The notes beneath the pieces are model-generated. The model saw only the letters and a program-made list of their open reading frames with translations. It did not search any database and had not been told where the DNA came from. From Chitinophaga pinensis (GTDB lineage Bacteria > Bacteroidota > Bacteroidia > UKL13-3), in the NCBI GenBank assembly GCA_945898275.1, contig CAMDHZ010000016.1:1-62316 (forward strand): 62,316 bases of DNA. The letters are read 5' to 3'. Within the stretch, counting starts at the first letter, position 1. Each line of letters opens with the position of its first letter. Shown here piece after piece: positions 9,840 through 18,626 of this stretch. Position numbers and translations under genes: made by a program.

Positions 9840-10409
9840 TTAGTTTAAAACCCTTCTCTTTTTAATCGGTTTGCAAGGAAAACCTGCATACACTGTCCAT
9901 TTCGATAAGTTCTTTGTCACAACCGATGCCGCTCCTACTATACAGCCATCCTCAATTGTAATTCCTGGGTGAACAAAAACGCGAACTGCAATCCAAACGT
10001 AACTACCTATGATAATTGGTTTTCTAATCAAGGGAAATCCAGGGTCATCGTAATTATGCGTACCGCAGCAAATAAAAGAGCCTTGAGAAATTACCGTTTT
10101 GTTGCCAATTTGAATTAAATCCATTGAGTATAGCACTACTTCATCTCCAATGCCACACTCAGTTCCAATAACCAAATTCCAAGGTGCCCATATTTTTACA
10201 CTTGAATAAACATTTGTATTCTTTCCAATTTTAGCTCCAAAGATTCTTAATATTGCTCTTCTCCAAGCATGAAAAGGCCTAGGGGAATACCTGAAAAAAA
10301 TCAAATAGGTAACATTCCATATTAAACGCATAAATTTATTAGAAAGTGAAAATGAGGGACCAACTCTAGTATTTATGTTAACCTCTTTTTTAAAATTATA
10401 CATTTGCAT
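9840..10409 (-). CDS. WcaF-like left-handed beta-helix acetyltransferase
   Basis: 189 residues. The N-terminal part FRYSPRPFHAWRRAILRIFG is the signature leader of WcaF-type colanic-acid acetyltransferases. It is followed by hexapeptide repeats (KIGKNTNVYSSVKIW, then IGTECGIGDEVVLYS, IGNKTVISQGSFI) and the CCGTHNYDDPGFPLI loop with the likely catalytic His. The C-terminal coil VYAGFPCKPIKKR is also typical. It would O-acetylate a sugar of the repeat unit with acetyl-CoA. The start may be either of two in-frame ATGs at 10409 and 10403. Divergent from the plus-strand transferase, with only 19 bp between starts. Confidence 0.9.
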   Translation of the reverse strand: MQMYNFKKEVNINTRVGPSFSLSNKFMRLIWNVTYLIFFRYSPRPFHAWRRAILRIFGAKIGKNTNVYSSVKIWAPWNLVIGTECGIGDEVVLYSMDLIQIGNKTVISQGSFICCGTHNYDDPGFPLIRKPIIIGSYVWIAVRVFVHPGITIEDGCIVGAASVVTKNLSKWTVYAGFPCKPIKKRRVLN

Positions 10410-10428
10410 TTGAATATTAAATGGACCT

Positions 10429-11340
10429 ATGCCCCAAAAACCTGATATTATTGTTATAGCGATTAATCAAAAGTTCTTCGAACATTTAAAAGCATTGTTG
10501 GGTTCAATCTTTATCAATTGGCCTAATTCTCCAGATATTGTTGTTTATGCGCATCCCGATTTAACCCAAGAGTCAATTATTTATCTCAGCAATTTTAAAA
10601 AGGTGTCTGTTAAACATTATAACCCTAAAGAACTTAAATTCTATAAATTAGTGCAGCAAGGCATAACTTATTTCAAATCAAAAGATTTTATTGAAACAGG
10701 TTATTTTTCTTTGCATCTATTTAGCGAAGACTTTAACAACTATAAAAATTTATTATTCTTAGATGCCGATACCTTGGTTTTGAAACCACTTGATGAATTA
10801 CTTCAAGAAACTAAGTTTTTTATATGTAGCGCAAATAATGCTAGACTCTTACCTTACTTTAATATAAGCCAAGCTCAACCAAAAAAGTCTTTGTTGATAG
10901 GTTATTGGCTATTTAAATTACTTCAATTTGGAATACTACCAAAGCCATTTGTTTCTGCCAACTCTGGCGTAATGGTAATTCCAGAGAAGTTGCGTGATGG
11001 AAATCATGAGCGTGAAATTTTAGCAATTTTAAAACAGTTTCAATCGGTTTGTAGCAGCGATCAAGAGATAATTTTACTTTATGCAATGAAACATAAAATT
11101 GAAATTTCAAAGGACTATAGATTCAATTTTCAAATCAGGTTTTTTAATTTAATCAGCCAATCCTCAAGCACTAAAAAAGAATTATTAAAAGCTTCAAATG
11201 AAATTAAGGTTTTACATTTTAATGGTCCAAAACCTGATGCTGTATCCTTTGAAACACACCCATGGACCATCGGTCAAAATTTTTGGAAACAACAATATTA
11301 TCATTACAAAGAGGCTCTTAACCAGTTTATTTCTCGATAA
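10429..11340 (+). CDS. GT8-like glycosyltransferase, the only plus-strand gene of the polysaccharide locus
   Basis: 303 residues with the central LLFLDADTLVLKPLDELL motif (DxD metal site near residue 113) and NSGVMVIP further on. Both are typical of family 8 (glycogenin/galactosyltransferase-like) nucleotide-sugar transferases. A conserved histidine-containing VLHFNGPKPD segment near residue 265 fits the family's C-terminal metal ligand. Starts at ATG 10429; an ATG at 10421 is out of frame. It is read opposite to every other gene of the locus and must have its own promoter inside or next to the 19-bp divergent gap. No TAnnTTTG box is visible in that gap, so the promoter probably lies inside the neighbouring gene. 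The 3' gap carries one GGTTCAAACC site. Confidence 0.82.
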   Translation: MPQKPDIIVIAINQKFFEHLKALLGSIFINWPNSPDIVVYAHPDLTQESIIYLSNFKKVSVKHYNPKELKFYKLVQQGITYFKSKDFIETGYFSLHLFSEDFNNYKNLLFLDADTLVLKPLDELLQETKFFICSANNARLLPYFNISQAQPKKSLLIGYWLFKLLQFGILPKPFVSANSGVMVIPEKLRDGNHEREILAILKQFQSVCSSDQEIILLYAMKHKIEISKDYRFNFQIRFFNLISQSSSTKKELLKASNEIKVLHFNGPKPDAVSFETHPWTIGQNFWKQQYYHYKEALNQFISR

Positions 11341-11349
11341 CTTTTAATT

Positions 11350-11359
11350 GGTTCAAACC
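11350..11359. repeat. GGTTCAAACC site, intergenic between convergent genes
   Basis: Full 10-base inverted repeat (GGT-TCAA-ACC) in the 46-bp gap between two convergent genes, extended to TTGGTTCAAACCG. Not in any coding frame. No other terminator-like structure is visible in this gap. Confidence 0.7.
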
Positions 11360-11386
11360 GAAACCTAAATATAGATTTGTGATTAT

Positions 11387-12139
11387 CTAAACCCATAAAA
11401 ATGGTGCAACTTTTCTTAAGAGGGTTCTGGCTGTTTGAACCAAACGGTCGGAAGCGTTTCCATAAGTTTTATTCCAATGAGCACCAACTCCTTCTGGGTT
11501 TAAATTAAAGGGTAAACGAATCATTATTTTTTGCTTTTCCTTCTGGTATATTGGATTAATTTTATGAAATAGGTACAACTCTAAATGACTTAAGTTTAAT
11601 TGAACCATTTCTGTTTTGGCCTCCAATAGATGCTTTTTGAAAAACCCAACTTTAAAAGCAAAAATTGACGAAGGGATATAAGAAAAACCTGATTTATTCC
11701 ATTTTTTTGCCCTAACATCACTTACCCAATCTTTTTTAGAAGTTAGTTGATTTATTAAACGGTTAATGGCTGGAAAATAAAGTCTGCCTGTAATTTTGAT
11801 TACCCAATCATTTTCCTCCCAAAAATTTTCACGTAAAATTGATTTAGTTATCATTTCAATTTCACTGTAACCGTAATGCATACCTTCAGGGGCAATTTCT
11901 GCCTGATAGGATAGGAGAATGGGATTAAACGAAGGATTGATTTTTTGTTTGATTTCATGAAGTGGGTAACCCGAGTTGTCAATATAAACAATTCTCACTT
12001 CACATGGCCATTTATGTCGATTCCATTTTTCTATGGCAGATAAATAGTCGTTTAACCTTTGAATTGGTTCATTTCTTTTTACCTTTTCTTTAAATTGATT
12101 AGGTTGAATACATGAAGTTAATAGCAGGGTAACTCTCAT
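11387..12139 (-). CDS. Putative glycosyltransferase, family not recognised
   Basis: 250 residues that I cannot assign firmly. The opening MRVTLLLTSCIQP followed by a beta-alpha pattern, YIDNSGYPLHEIK near residue 53 and EENDWVIKITGRLYF near residue 108 resemble a GT-A Rossmann core in which a Lys-Ile-Thr-Gly-Arg segment replaces the usual DxD. Later SSIFAFKVGFFKKHL and a C-terminal basic region follow. There is no signal peptide, so it should be cytoplasmic. It overlaps the upstream GT4 gene by 4 bp, so the two are coupled, which supports a role in building the same glycan. A modifying enzyme is also possible. Confidence 0.6.
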   Translation of the reverse strand: MRVTLLLTSCIQPNQFKEKVKRNEPIQRLNDYLSAIEKWNRHKWPCEVRIVYIDNSGYPLHEIKQKINPSFNPILLSYQAEIAPEGMHYGYSEIEMITKSILRENFWEENDWVIKITGRLYFPAINRLINQLTSKKDWVSDVRAKKWNKSGFSYIPSSIFAFKVGFFKKHLLEAKTEMVQLNLSHLELYLFHKINPIYQKEKQKIMIRLPFNLNPEGVGAHWNKTYGNASDRLVQTARTLLRKVAPFLWV

Positions 12140-13302
12140 TGTTTAACTCCTAACGTAATCTCAAAATATTCCCTTAAGCGTTTAGCATATAAGGATGGAT
12201 GAAAATTCTTTTGAAATAGTTCTATTGCGTTGCTTGATATTTTTTTGTATTCAGAATCGTTTAATTCATATAACTTTTTAATTGCATGATAGGCGCCTTC
12301 CCAGTCAGGATTTTCAACAAACCCAGCGCTGTTACTTTCAATTTCTTTGAAAATATTCACCCCTTTTGAAACTAAAACAGGCGTACCAACCGATAATGAT
12401 TCTGAAATAGCTTGGGCGAAATTTTCATGCTTGCTCCATAATATTGATGCCTTTGAGCTATTTAACAAATATTGAATTTGATTTTGTTCTTGTTGCTCCA
12501 AAATAGTTAGTGTTTTGGAAAGTATTTCATCTTTATTAATTCTCCGGCTTAACTTAAGGCCATACTTGCTTTGCCAACCCGGACCAGCAATTAGCAAAGT
12601 ACTTTTATTTGGTGAATTTGACTTAAACTTTGACCATGCAATTAACAATTCATCTATACCTTTTTTAGGATCTATTCTTCCAAAAAACAACAAGTTGTTA
12701 TTCCGTTGCACTTCAATTTTTTCTATTGCTCGAGAAGTATATCCAAGGTTAACTTTTTGAGGACCATTTATTTTCCCAAAACTTGATTCATGGGTCTTTA
12801 ACTCTATTTCACTAGTAAATATTAGTGCACTAGCATTTGTAAGAATATTTTTCTCAATTAACCAAAAGTATAGTTTGTTTCTTAATGCCTTTAACCACCT
12901 CTTTTTTTCAACTTGGTAATAAGGGTCAAGCATACCATGAGGATATATTAATAAAGGCGTTTTTGAAGGGTTTGATTTGTTTTTTAAAGCCTTTTTAATA
13001 GCATATCCATGATATAACCATAATCCATGTTGAATAACTAGGTCGTATTCTGCAATTATCTCTTGCAGCTTTTGATATAGTTTTTTATTGTATTGCCAGG
13101 GACTGCTAGGTCTTCCCATTGGGATAATTTTGAAACTTAGGTTTTCTAAGAAACTATCCGATGGTTCATCTAAGGAAATTACTGTTGTTTCAATATTTAA
13201 TTTATTTAAGAAAGGCGTTATCAGTTTGATATGCTGCGCAGGACCGCCACTTGCAGGATTTAGTGTAGGTATTATTCTAAGTATTTTAATTCTAGTTGAC
13301 AA
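12136..13302 (-). CDS. Glycosyltransferase family 4
   Basis: 388 residues, GT-B fold. ILRIIPTLNPASGGPAQHI at the N-terminus is the acceptor-side glycine-rich loop. YPHGMLDPYY near residue 120 is characteristic of a GT4 subgroup. The donor-side half has NLLFFGRIDPKKGIDELL, LLIAGPGW and SESLSVGTPVLVSKG with the acidic EXE-like region before it. Starts at TTG 13302, which overlaps the end of the upstream acyltransferase by 11 nt; no ATG is near the family N-terminus. Cytoplasmic sugar transfer to the repeat unit is the expected role. Confidence 0.9.
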   Translation of the reverse strand: MSTRIKILRIIPTLNPASGGPAQHIKLITPFLNKLNIETTVISLDEPSDSFLENLSFKIIPMGRPSSPWQYNKKLYQKLQEIIAEYDLVIQHGLWLYHGYAIKKALKNKSNPSKTPLLIYPHGMLDPYYQVEKKRWLKALRNKLYFWLIEKNILTNASALIFTSEIELKTHESSFGKINGPQKVNLGYTSRAIEKIEVQRNNNLLFFGRIDPKKGIDELLIAWSKFKSNSPNKSTLLIAGPGWQSKYGLKLSRRINKDEILSKTLTILEQQEQNQIQYLLNSSKASILWSKHENFAQAISESLSVGTPVLVSKGVNIFKEIESNSAGFVENPDWEGAYHAIKKLYELNDSEYKKISSNAIELFQKNFHPSLYAKRLREYFEITLGVKQ

Positions 13303-13957
13303 ATCCCTTTGTTCTTAAAAAATATTTAGCATCCATGGGAATTGATTTTACCTCAATAGCTGGTGAACCGGCATATAAAAAATAAGGCTTATCAAAACTT
13401 TTGTTCATTAAGGAGTTGGCCCCAAGTATTGAATAATCTGGTAAAACTGCGCCACCTATTAAAATACTTCTTGTTCCAACAAAGCAATAGTTTCCAATAA
13501 TGATAGGATTACTATGTTGCCTGTTATTTATAAAATCAATTGAATGTGTTAGAAACTGGGATTGATAACCACCAACAATTGAGAAATCTCCTATTTTAAT
13601 TAAGTTGGTGCAATCTATATGATGGTTTTTTGTTATTGCAGATTCTTTACCAAGAATTAAGGATGCAATTCTATCTGTTTGGTGGGTAAAATGTTTTTCA
13701 CTTTTAGTTGACATGCCTGTTATCCAATTGTTTCTACCAATTCGAGCATTTTCTAGTAAAGTAATATTATCAAGATGAATTGCAACATTAAAATGGTCAA
13801 TTCTTGCTCCATTTGCCATTTGTAATTTGTCAGGATAAATCCAGCTAAATCCAATGTAGGCGTTTGGATCAAGCTTAAATTCAAAAAACTGTTTAAGAAA
13901 CCTTCTTTTTATTGGCCAAGGTAGAATAACACCTATTAATTTAATCAAGAACTTCAT
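13292..13957 (-). CDS. Left-handed beta-helix acyltransferase
   Basis: 221 residues from ATG 13957 (MKFLIKLIGV); a longer TTG-started frame from 13975 is open but would overlap the upstream gene further. Hexapeptide-repeat strands span residues of about 45-190 (IGRNNWITGM, IKIGDFSIVGG, PIIIGNYCFVGTRSILIGG, YSILGANSLM). NHHIDCTNLI and FLTHSID hold histidines that may be catalytic. C-terminal YAGSPAIEVK matches the usual end of sugar O-acetyltransferases. It probably acetylates a sugar of the surface glycan. Overlaps the preceding gene by 17 nt and the next by 11 nt. Confidence 0.83.
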   Translation of the reverse strand: MKFLIKLIGVILPWPIKRRFLKQFFEFKLDPNAYIGFSWIYPDKLQMANGARIDHFNVAIHLDNITLLENARIGRNNWITGMSTKSEKHFTHQTDRIASLILGKESAITKNHHIDCTNLIKIGDFSIVGGYQSQFLTHSIDFINNRQHSNPIIIGNYCFVGTRSILIGGAVLPDYSILGANSLMNKSFDKPYFLYAGSPAIEVKSIPMDAKYFLRTKGFVN

Positions 13958-15053
13958 TAGAATTGTATAAATCAATTAAACTATCAATAAAAATTTGGCT
14001 TTCGTATTTTTGAATGTTTTCTAAACCTTTTAAAATAAGAGATTTTCTTATTTCTTGATTGTTAAGGACATCAATCGCCAAAACAAATTCATCTATTTTT
14101 TCTGAATCAACAAATATTGCAGCATCTCCAGCAATTTCTCTATGAATTGGAATATCAGAACAAATCACTGGGATGCCAGATTTTTGTGCCTCTATAATGG
14201 GCCAACCAAATCCTTCTGATAAAGAAGGAAACAAAAAAGCAAATGCTCCTTGGTAAATAGCAGCGAGCTCTTGGCTTGATAAATTTGTTAGGATACTTAT
14301 TCTATTGGCATGTGTTTTATAATCCAGTAAATCAACATTAAAGGGATGGGTAACCACAAGTTGTATATCTTTTTTTTTACTCAATAATTCTAAAAGTACG
14401 CTTCTGTTTTTTCTTTCTAGGTCTGAACCAACATGAAGCATATAGGAAGCATTTGTTAAATTAAATTTTCTTAGAGTTGCTTTTAATAATTCAATTTCAA
14501 TTGGTTCAAAACTTTGATTAAAAGTATTTGGAACATATTTCCATTGTTTTTGAACAGCTTGATTATCTGAGATTAATTCAATTAATTGTTTTAAAGTGGT
14601 TTTAGAAACACACGCTATTTTATCAATATTAATTAAGTTGTTTAAAATCCACTTTTGCAAAATTACTCCTGCTCTTGTAGCTTTACAGTGTGCATCTACA
14701 TAACCCAAGGCCCCTCTAATAGCTAAAACATCATGACATGTAATTACAAGTTTTTTGGGGTCAAAAAGTTTCCTATAAATGGCATTCGAATGGTCGCATA
14801 TATGAATGATATCGTAGTTCGAGTTAAATTTTGAAATGAAAAATAAATAAATTGGCGCAACAATATATTTATCTATATATCCAACCCATTTTTTTACCTT
14901 GGTTTTTCTATAAAAAATACCAAATAGGAGAGGAGGATAAATCAAATTAACTTGAATAGATTTTTTGATTAATTCTTTTTGAACCATATTGGCATATCTA
15001 CCCATGCTCTCTTGCTTATCTCCAGCATAATTTCCAATTAGTAAAACTTTCAA
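13941..15053 (-). CDS. Glycosyltransferase family 4 (mannosyltransferase-like)
   Basis: 370 residues, GT-B. VLLIGNYAGDKQESMGRYA at the N-terminus, ITCHDVLAIRGALGY near residue 105 and IACVSKTTLKQL near 145 are typical of GT4 enzymes of the EpsF/WbaZ kind. The donor half shows YMLHVGSDLERKNR, FAFLFPSLSEGFGWPIIEAQ with the Glu-rich E-x7-E site, then GIPVICSDIPIHREIAGDAA. Start is TTG at 15053, 12 nt after the stop of the upstream polymerase-like gene. No in-frame ATG exists before the first conserved strand. Confidence 0.9.
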   Translation of the reverse strand: MKVLLIGNYAGDKQESMGRYANMVQKELIKKSIQVNLIYPPLLFGIFYRKTKVKKWVGYIDKYIVAPIYLFFISKFNSNYDIIHICDHSNAIYRKLFDPKKLVITCHDVLAIRGALGYVDAHCKATRAGVILQKWILNNLINIDKIACVSKTTLKQLIELISDNQAVQKQWKYVPNTFNQSFEPIEIELLKATLRKFNLTNASYMLHVGSDLERKNRSVLLELLSKKKDIQLVVTHPFNVDLLDYKTHANRISILTNLSSQELAAIYQGAFAFLFPSLSEGFGWPIIEAQKSGIPVICSDIPIHREIAGDAAIFVDSEKIDEFVLAIDVLNNQEIRKSLILKGLENIQKYESQIFIDSLIDLYNSNEVLD

Positions 15054-15065
15054 AAGTATAAATTT

Positions 15066-16334
15066 CTAATTAGTGGTAGACTTAAAAGAGGCGATTAGTA
15101 ATCCCAAAGAAATAATGCTAAATCCCATTGCAGTAGGTTGGTTCCAACTGCCTTGAGTAAAGTTTAATAACATGTATGGAAGTAATGTCCAAGATAGAAA
15201 ATTGTTTTCACTTAACATTCTATATGAATGTATGGTAGTTTTTAATCCAATAAATAGTCTAATTAAAACCATCCAAATGCCCAAAATTGGCCCCATTTCA
15301 CCAATTATTCTTCCCCATTCTCCTTCAGAAATTAAAAAGCTCTTATTGTTTGTTAAAAGGACACTGCCAACATTAGTCCCGTATCCTAATCCAACACCAG
15401 AAATCTTTTTGTTAGGTGCTTCCATTAATGCAGAAGCTAACCCTCCTAAATACCTATCCAATAAAACAGATTCAAGACCTCCTTCAGATTCATTAGCTCT
15501 TTCAAATCTAGTGTTAAATACATTTAATACAGTATCGAAAAAACTAAACATATTTAAGCATAAATAAACAATGAACAATGATATTCCAATGCCGAATATT
15601 TTGTTTATCTTATCTTTAAATTTATAAAGTGCAGGTACCACAATAACTACACTTGCCGTTACCATAAATAATAGTGTTCTACTAATGCTTATAGGAATTG
15701 CTATTAAAAGTGAAATCCCTGATAATACCAATAATAAAACTGGAATAGTTTCCGATACAAATAAAAAGTAAAGTAAAAATGCAGCTAACAATCCATAAAA
15801 AGAGCTTGTACCGTTGGTGAATGAAAATGTCCCAGGCGGTCTTAAGTACCCTAGCGCTCCATCAAAACCTGCACCTGATAAATCTCCACCAACCCCACGA
15901 TTAACCCAAGCAGTTTGTGGACTAAAGAATTGTGCAATTAATAAAATAGTCATTGGAATTGACAAGTATAGAAAAAACTTACCAACCTTTATGACATCAT
16001 TCTTGTCAAATACATGTCCCATTAAAAATGCAAGTGGTAAGTGTAACAAAAATACTCTTATCCCGTAAATTGCAACGTTAAGATTTTGATGTCCTAATGT
16101 TAGCGTAAATCCTAAAGATATAATTGCTATTACCCAAATTTGAATTAGGAAACTGTTTGAATAATATATTTTGAGGGTAGAGGCCTTTACTAGCAAAAAT
16201 AAAGCGAGTGGATCTCTAATTATTAATAAGATATCTGAGAATTGAGGCAATACCCATTTTCTAAGAGCCCCCTCAAAAATAAGGAGCAATAGGTATAACC
16301 ACAAGCCTTGTTTTATTTCTTTATATTCAAACAT
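15066..16334 (-). CDS. O-antigen ligase / polymerase-like membrane protein (Wzy/WaaL superfamily)
   Basis: 422 residues from ATG 16334 (MFEYKEIKQG); a TTG-started extension of five residues is open. About ten to twelve hydrophobic segments alternate with short loops. A long periplasmic-type loop near residues 255-330 (TRFERANESEGGLESVLLDR, then SGVGLGYGTNVGSV) and an earlier RPPGTFSFTNGTSSFYG segment match the O-antigen ligase/polymerase superfamily. The protein would join repeat units (Wzy role) or attach the chain to an acceptor (WaaL role); sequence alone does not separate the two. Start overlaps the upstream GT4 stop by 8 nt. Confidence 0.82.
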   Translation of the reverse strand: MFEYKEIKQGLWLYLLLLIFEGALRKWVLPQFSDILLIIRDPLALFLLVKASTLKIYYSNSFLIQIWVIAIISLGFTLTLGHQNLNVAIYGIRVFLLHLPLAFLMGHVFDKNDVIKVGKFFLYLSIPMTILLIAQFFSPQTAWVNRGVGGDLSGAGFDGALGYLRPPGTFSFTNGTSSFYGLLAAFLLYFLFVSETIPVLLLVLSGISLLIAIPISISRTLLFMVTASVVIVVPALYKFKDKINKIFGIGISLFIVYLCLNMFSFFDTVLNVFNTRFERANESEGGLESVLLDRYLGGLASALMEAPNKKISGVGLGYGTNVGSVLLTNNKSFLISEGEWGRIIGEMGPILGIWMVLIRLFIGLKTTIHSYRMLSENNFLSWTLLPYMLLNFTQGSWNQPTAMGFSIISLGLLIASFKSTTN

Positions 16335-17550
16335 TTTGCTGTATGACAAAGTTTGCCAAATCGCTTTTATAATTCGACCAAGGTCTTTCTTTAGCAGTAC
16401 TTATTGCTGCCTCACTCATTTCTATTAATTTTGAGCGATTGGCTAACACATCATCTAGTATGCTTTCTATTTTATCAGTTTCTCCAGGATTAATTAACCA
16501 ACCATTAATACCATTTTTAATAAACTCATTTGCACCCGTATTTTGAGTTGTTATCACTGGAAGTCCTCTAGACATAGCCTCACTAATTACCAAGCCAAAG
16601 CCTTCAAACCAAGATGGGAAAAGTAAAACATCATGCTCATCCATCACTTTTAATATTTCAGAATGAGGCAATGAATTGATCCAATGATGTTGTTTTAACT
16701 TATTTATTAATTCTAAATTGGTTTTTTCAGTTAGTTGACCTACAACAGTTAATTCAATTTGATTTTGAAATGATTTCATGCTATCCAAAACCTCTCCAAT
16801 TCCTTTTCTTTGCGTTAAACCACCAACAAATAGTACTTTAAGCTTTTTTATAGTAAGCTGTTTTTTTGCTAAAACAGGCGTAGGAAACCCATAAGGTATC
16901 ACAATGGTTTTTTCGTAATAGGGAGTTTCAATCAAAGTGGATTTTGTAAAGTTACTTGCAACAATGATGTGATTAGCTAGTTGAAGTTCATTTTCTTTTC
17001 TTTCAATTTTCTGAACCGGTTCCGATAATCCTCGAATTGTGTTTAGCAAATAAGGTTGGTTATTTGCAGCCATTTCCTGCCAATGTTGCCCTGCTTTCCA
17101 ATAGCCAATTGGAAGGTCATAAAATCGTATTAAGTTTTTTGCTTTGGCAATTTCAAAAGTTTGGAACGCAGCGTCCTCATATGCGTAAACCATTTTTAAA
17201 TTCTGTATGCCCTTAGCAATTCTTTGGGCAACAAACAAATCATGTCTATGAAAATTACTATCAATTGAAAAGTATGAATTTATGGGGCTTATCTTTTTTA
17301 AATATTTACTTCTTTGAATTAAAAGCCTAATTAATTCATCTGAAGGCTTTGCAATAGTATAATCTTTAAATACCTCTGGGTATTCTCTTCTGCTAAAATC
17401 CTTTATAAAAGTCTTTAAAAAGTTATGAATTGAATTAGAAGAAAAGCCTGCATACCCAGTTATAAATTCTTTTAAAATGTTACATTCCTGAAATGCCTCT
17501 AATGCATTTTTTACAAATTGGTTTCCAGTGGGGTGAGAAAGTATTAACAT
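16327..17550 (-). CDS. Glycosyltransferase family 4
   Basis: 407 residues from ATG 17550 (MLILSHPTGNQFVKNALEAF), which overlaps the upstream stop as TAATG. A TTG-started extension of nine residues is open but unnecessary. The N-terminal half carries GYWKAGQHWQEM near residue 155 and HIIVASNFTKSTLIE. The donor half has LKVLFVGGLTQRKGIGEVLD, VVGQL, LLFPSWFEGFGLVISEAMSR and GLPVITTQNTGANEFI, which together are a complete GT4 signature. Expected to act on the cytoplasmic face during repeat-unit assembly. Confidence 0.92.
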   Translation of the reverse strand: MLILSHPTGNQFVKNALEAFQECNILKEFITGYAGFSSNSIHNFLKTFIKDFSRREYPEVFKDYTIAKPSDELIRLLIQRSKYLKKISPINSYFSIDSNFHRHDLFVAQRIAKGIQNLKMVYAYEDAAFQTFEIAKAKNLIRFYDLPIGYWKAGQHWQEMAANNQPYLLNTIRGLSEPVQKIERKENELQLANHIIVASNFTKSTLIETPYYEKTIVIPYGFPTPVLAKKQLTIKKLKVLFVGGLTQRKGIGEVLDSMKSFQNQIELTVVGQLTEKTNLELINKLKQHHWINSLPHSEILKVMDEHDVLLFPSWFEGFGLVISEAMSRGLPVITTQNTGANEFIKNGINGWLINPGETDKIESILDDVLANRSKLIEMSEAAISTAKERPWSNYKSDLANFVIQQNV

Positions 17551-18626
17551 TATTTTATGGAAAAAATCTTGAGCCAATCTTCACTAACCTTTGAAGGGGA
17601 GTAGCGTTCTTCATACTTTTTTATTTGGAAATCAGAAATATTTGGACGACTGATTAAACCATCAACAAAATTATTGATATGAGAAACCAAATCATCTTCT
17701 GATAAATGTTGTGGCAATAAGTAATTTCTATTCTTTTCAACCACTATATCTTTTATGCCTCCAATGTTTGTTGCCATCCAAGGTTTTCCTGCTCCCATGA
17801 CTTCTAATAAACTAATGGGCAATCCCTCTGGATGTTCACTAATGAGTATAAAGGCGTCTATAAAGTTTAGAACATCGCTAAGTTCGTCTTTTCCCTCAAA
17901 AGGTCCATGAAAATTTACATTTGGATAGTTCTTGAAAAAATTAGAATCATATAATTCTCCTTTACCCCAAATGTGAATTTCTACCAAAGAAGGGTCTAGA
18001 ACTTTTGATATTCGACACAGTTGCGTAATTCCCTTTTCAGGAATCAATCTACCAAAGAAACCAAGCTTTATTGGAGAACTAATGGTAAAACTATTAGAAG
18101 TTTCAATTGGATATGAAAAACATGGAACACACAATGATTTTCTTAAGGTTATAGCCTCTAGTTCCTCTGCTATTGATTTTGAACAAGCATTTAATATATC
18201 AGAATTTTTTAAGGTATAGTAGTATTCTGGAGACCAATCATTCAACAAGCCTTTTGAAACAGCAGTATGATGATGATGTACCCATACTGTTTTTTTTCTT
18301 AGCATTTTCCTGGTAAAACTAATACTATCACCCTGGCCATTTGAGTAAAAATAATTATACCTTATTGTTCGAACCTTAATTAAAACAATAAAAAGAAAGA
18401 AAAGCCTTTCAATGAATCCTCCCTTTTTAATTATCCAAGTTTTCTTGCATTTTTTTTGATAATTTTCTTTCTGTGCGTTATTTAATCTAGAATCTAGCAC
18501 AACTAAATATATATCCAAATCATTAGCTAACTCATTAACAAAAGAATGAACATGACTTTCTATTCCTCCAGCCTCAAGCAAGCGTGTGCAATAAATTAAT
18601 ACTTTTGGTTTGTTATTACTTTTCAA
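17550..18626 (-). CDS. Glycosyltransferase family 4
   Basis: 358 residues. VLIYCTRLLEAGGIESHVHS is the N-terminal glycine loop. KTVWVHHHHTA near residue 110 and ILNACSKSIAEEL follow. Donor-side residues include KLGFFGRLIPEKGITQL, HIWGKGELY and DAFILISEHPEGLPISLLEV, then AGKPWMATNIGG. The start is TTG at 18626, 11 nt inside the end of the upstream pyruvyltransferase-family gene; there is no ATG close by. Protein is rather short for GT4 but complete. Confidence 0.9.
   Translation of the reverse strand: MKSNNKPKVLIYCTRLLEAGGIESHVHSFVNELANDLDIYLVVLDSRLNNAQKENYQKKCKKTWIIKKGGFIERLFFLFIVLIKVRTIRYNYFYSNGQGDSISFTRKMLRKKTVWVHHHHTAVSKGLLNDWSPEYYYTLKNSDILNACSKSIAEELEAITLRKSLCVPCFSYPIETSNSFTISSPIKLGFFGRLIPEKGITQLCRISKVLDPSLVEIHIWGKGELYDSNFFKNYPNVNFHGPFEGKDELSDVLNFIDAFILISEHPEGLPISLLEVMGAGKPWMATNIGGIKDIVVEKNRNYLLPQHLSEDDLVSHINNFVDGLISRPNISDFQIKKYEERYSPSKVSEDWLKIFSIK

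Noticed and set aside
15172-15567. 131-residue plus-strand open frame
   Set aside because: Antisense to the polymerase-like membrane gene, whose frame has a coherent membrane topology.
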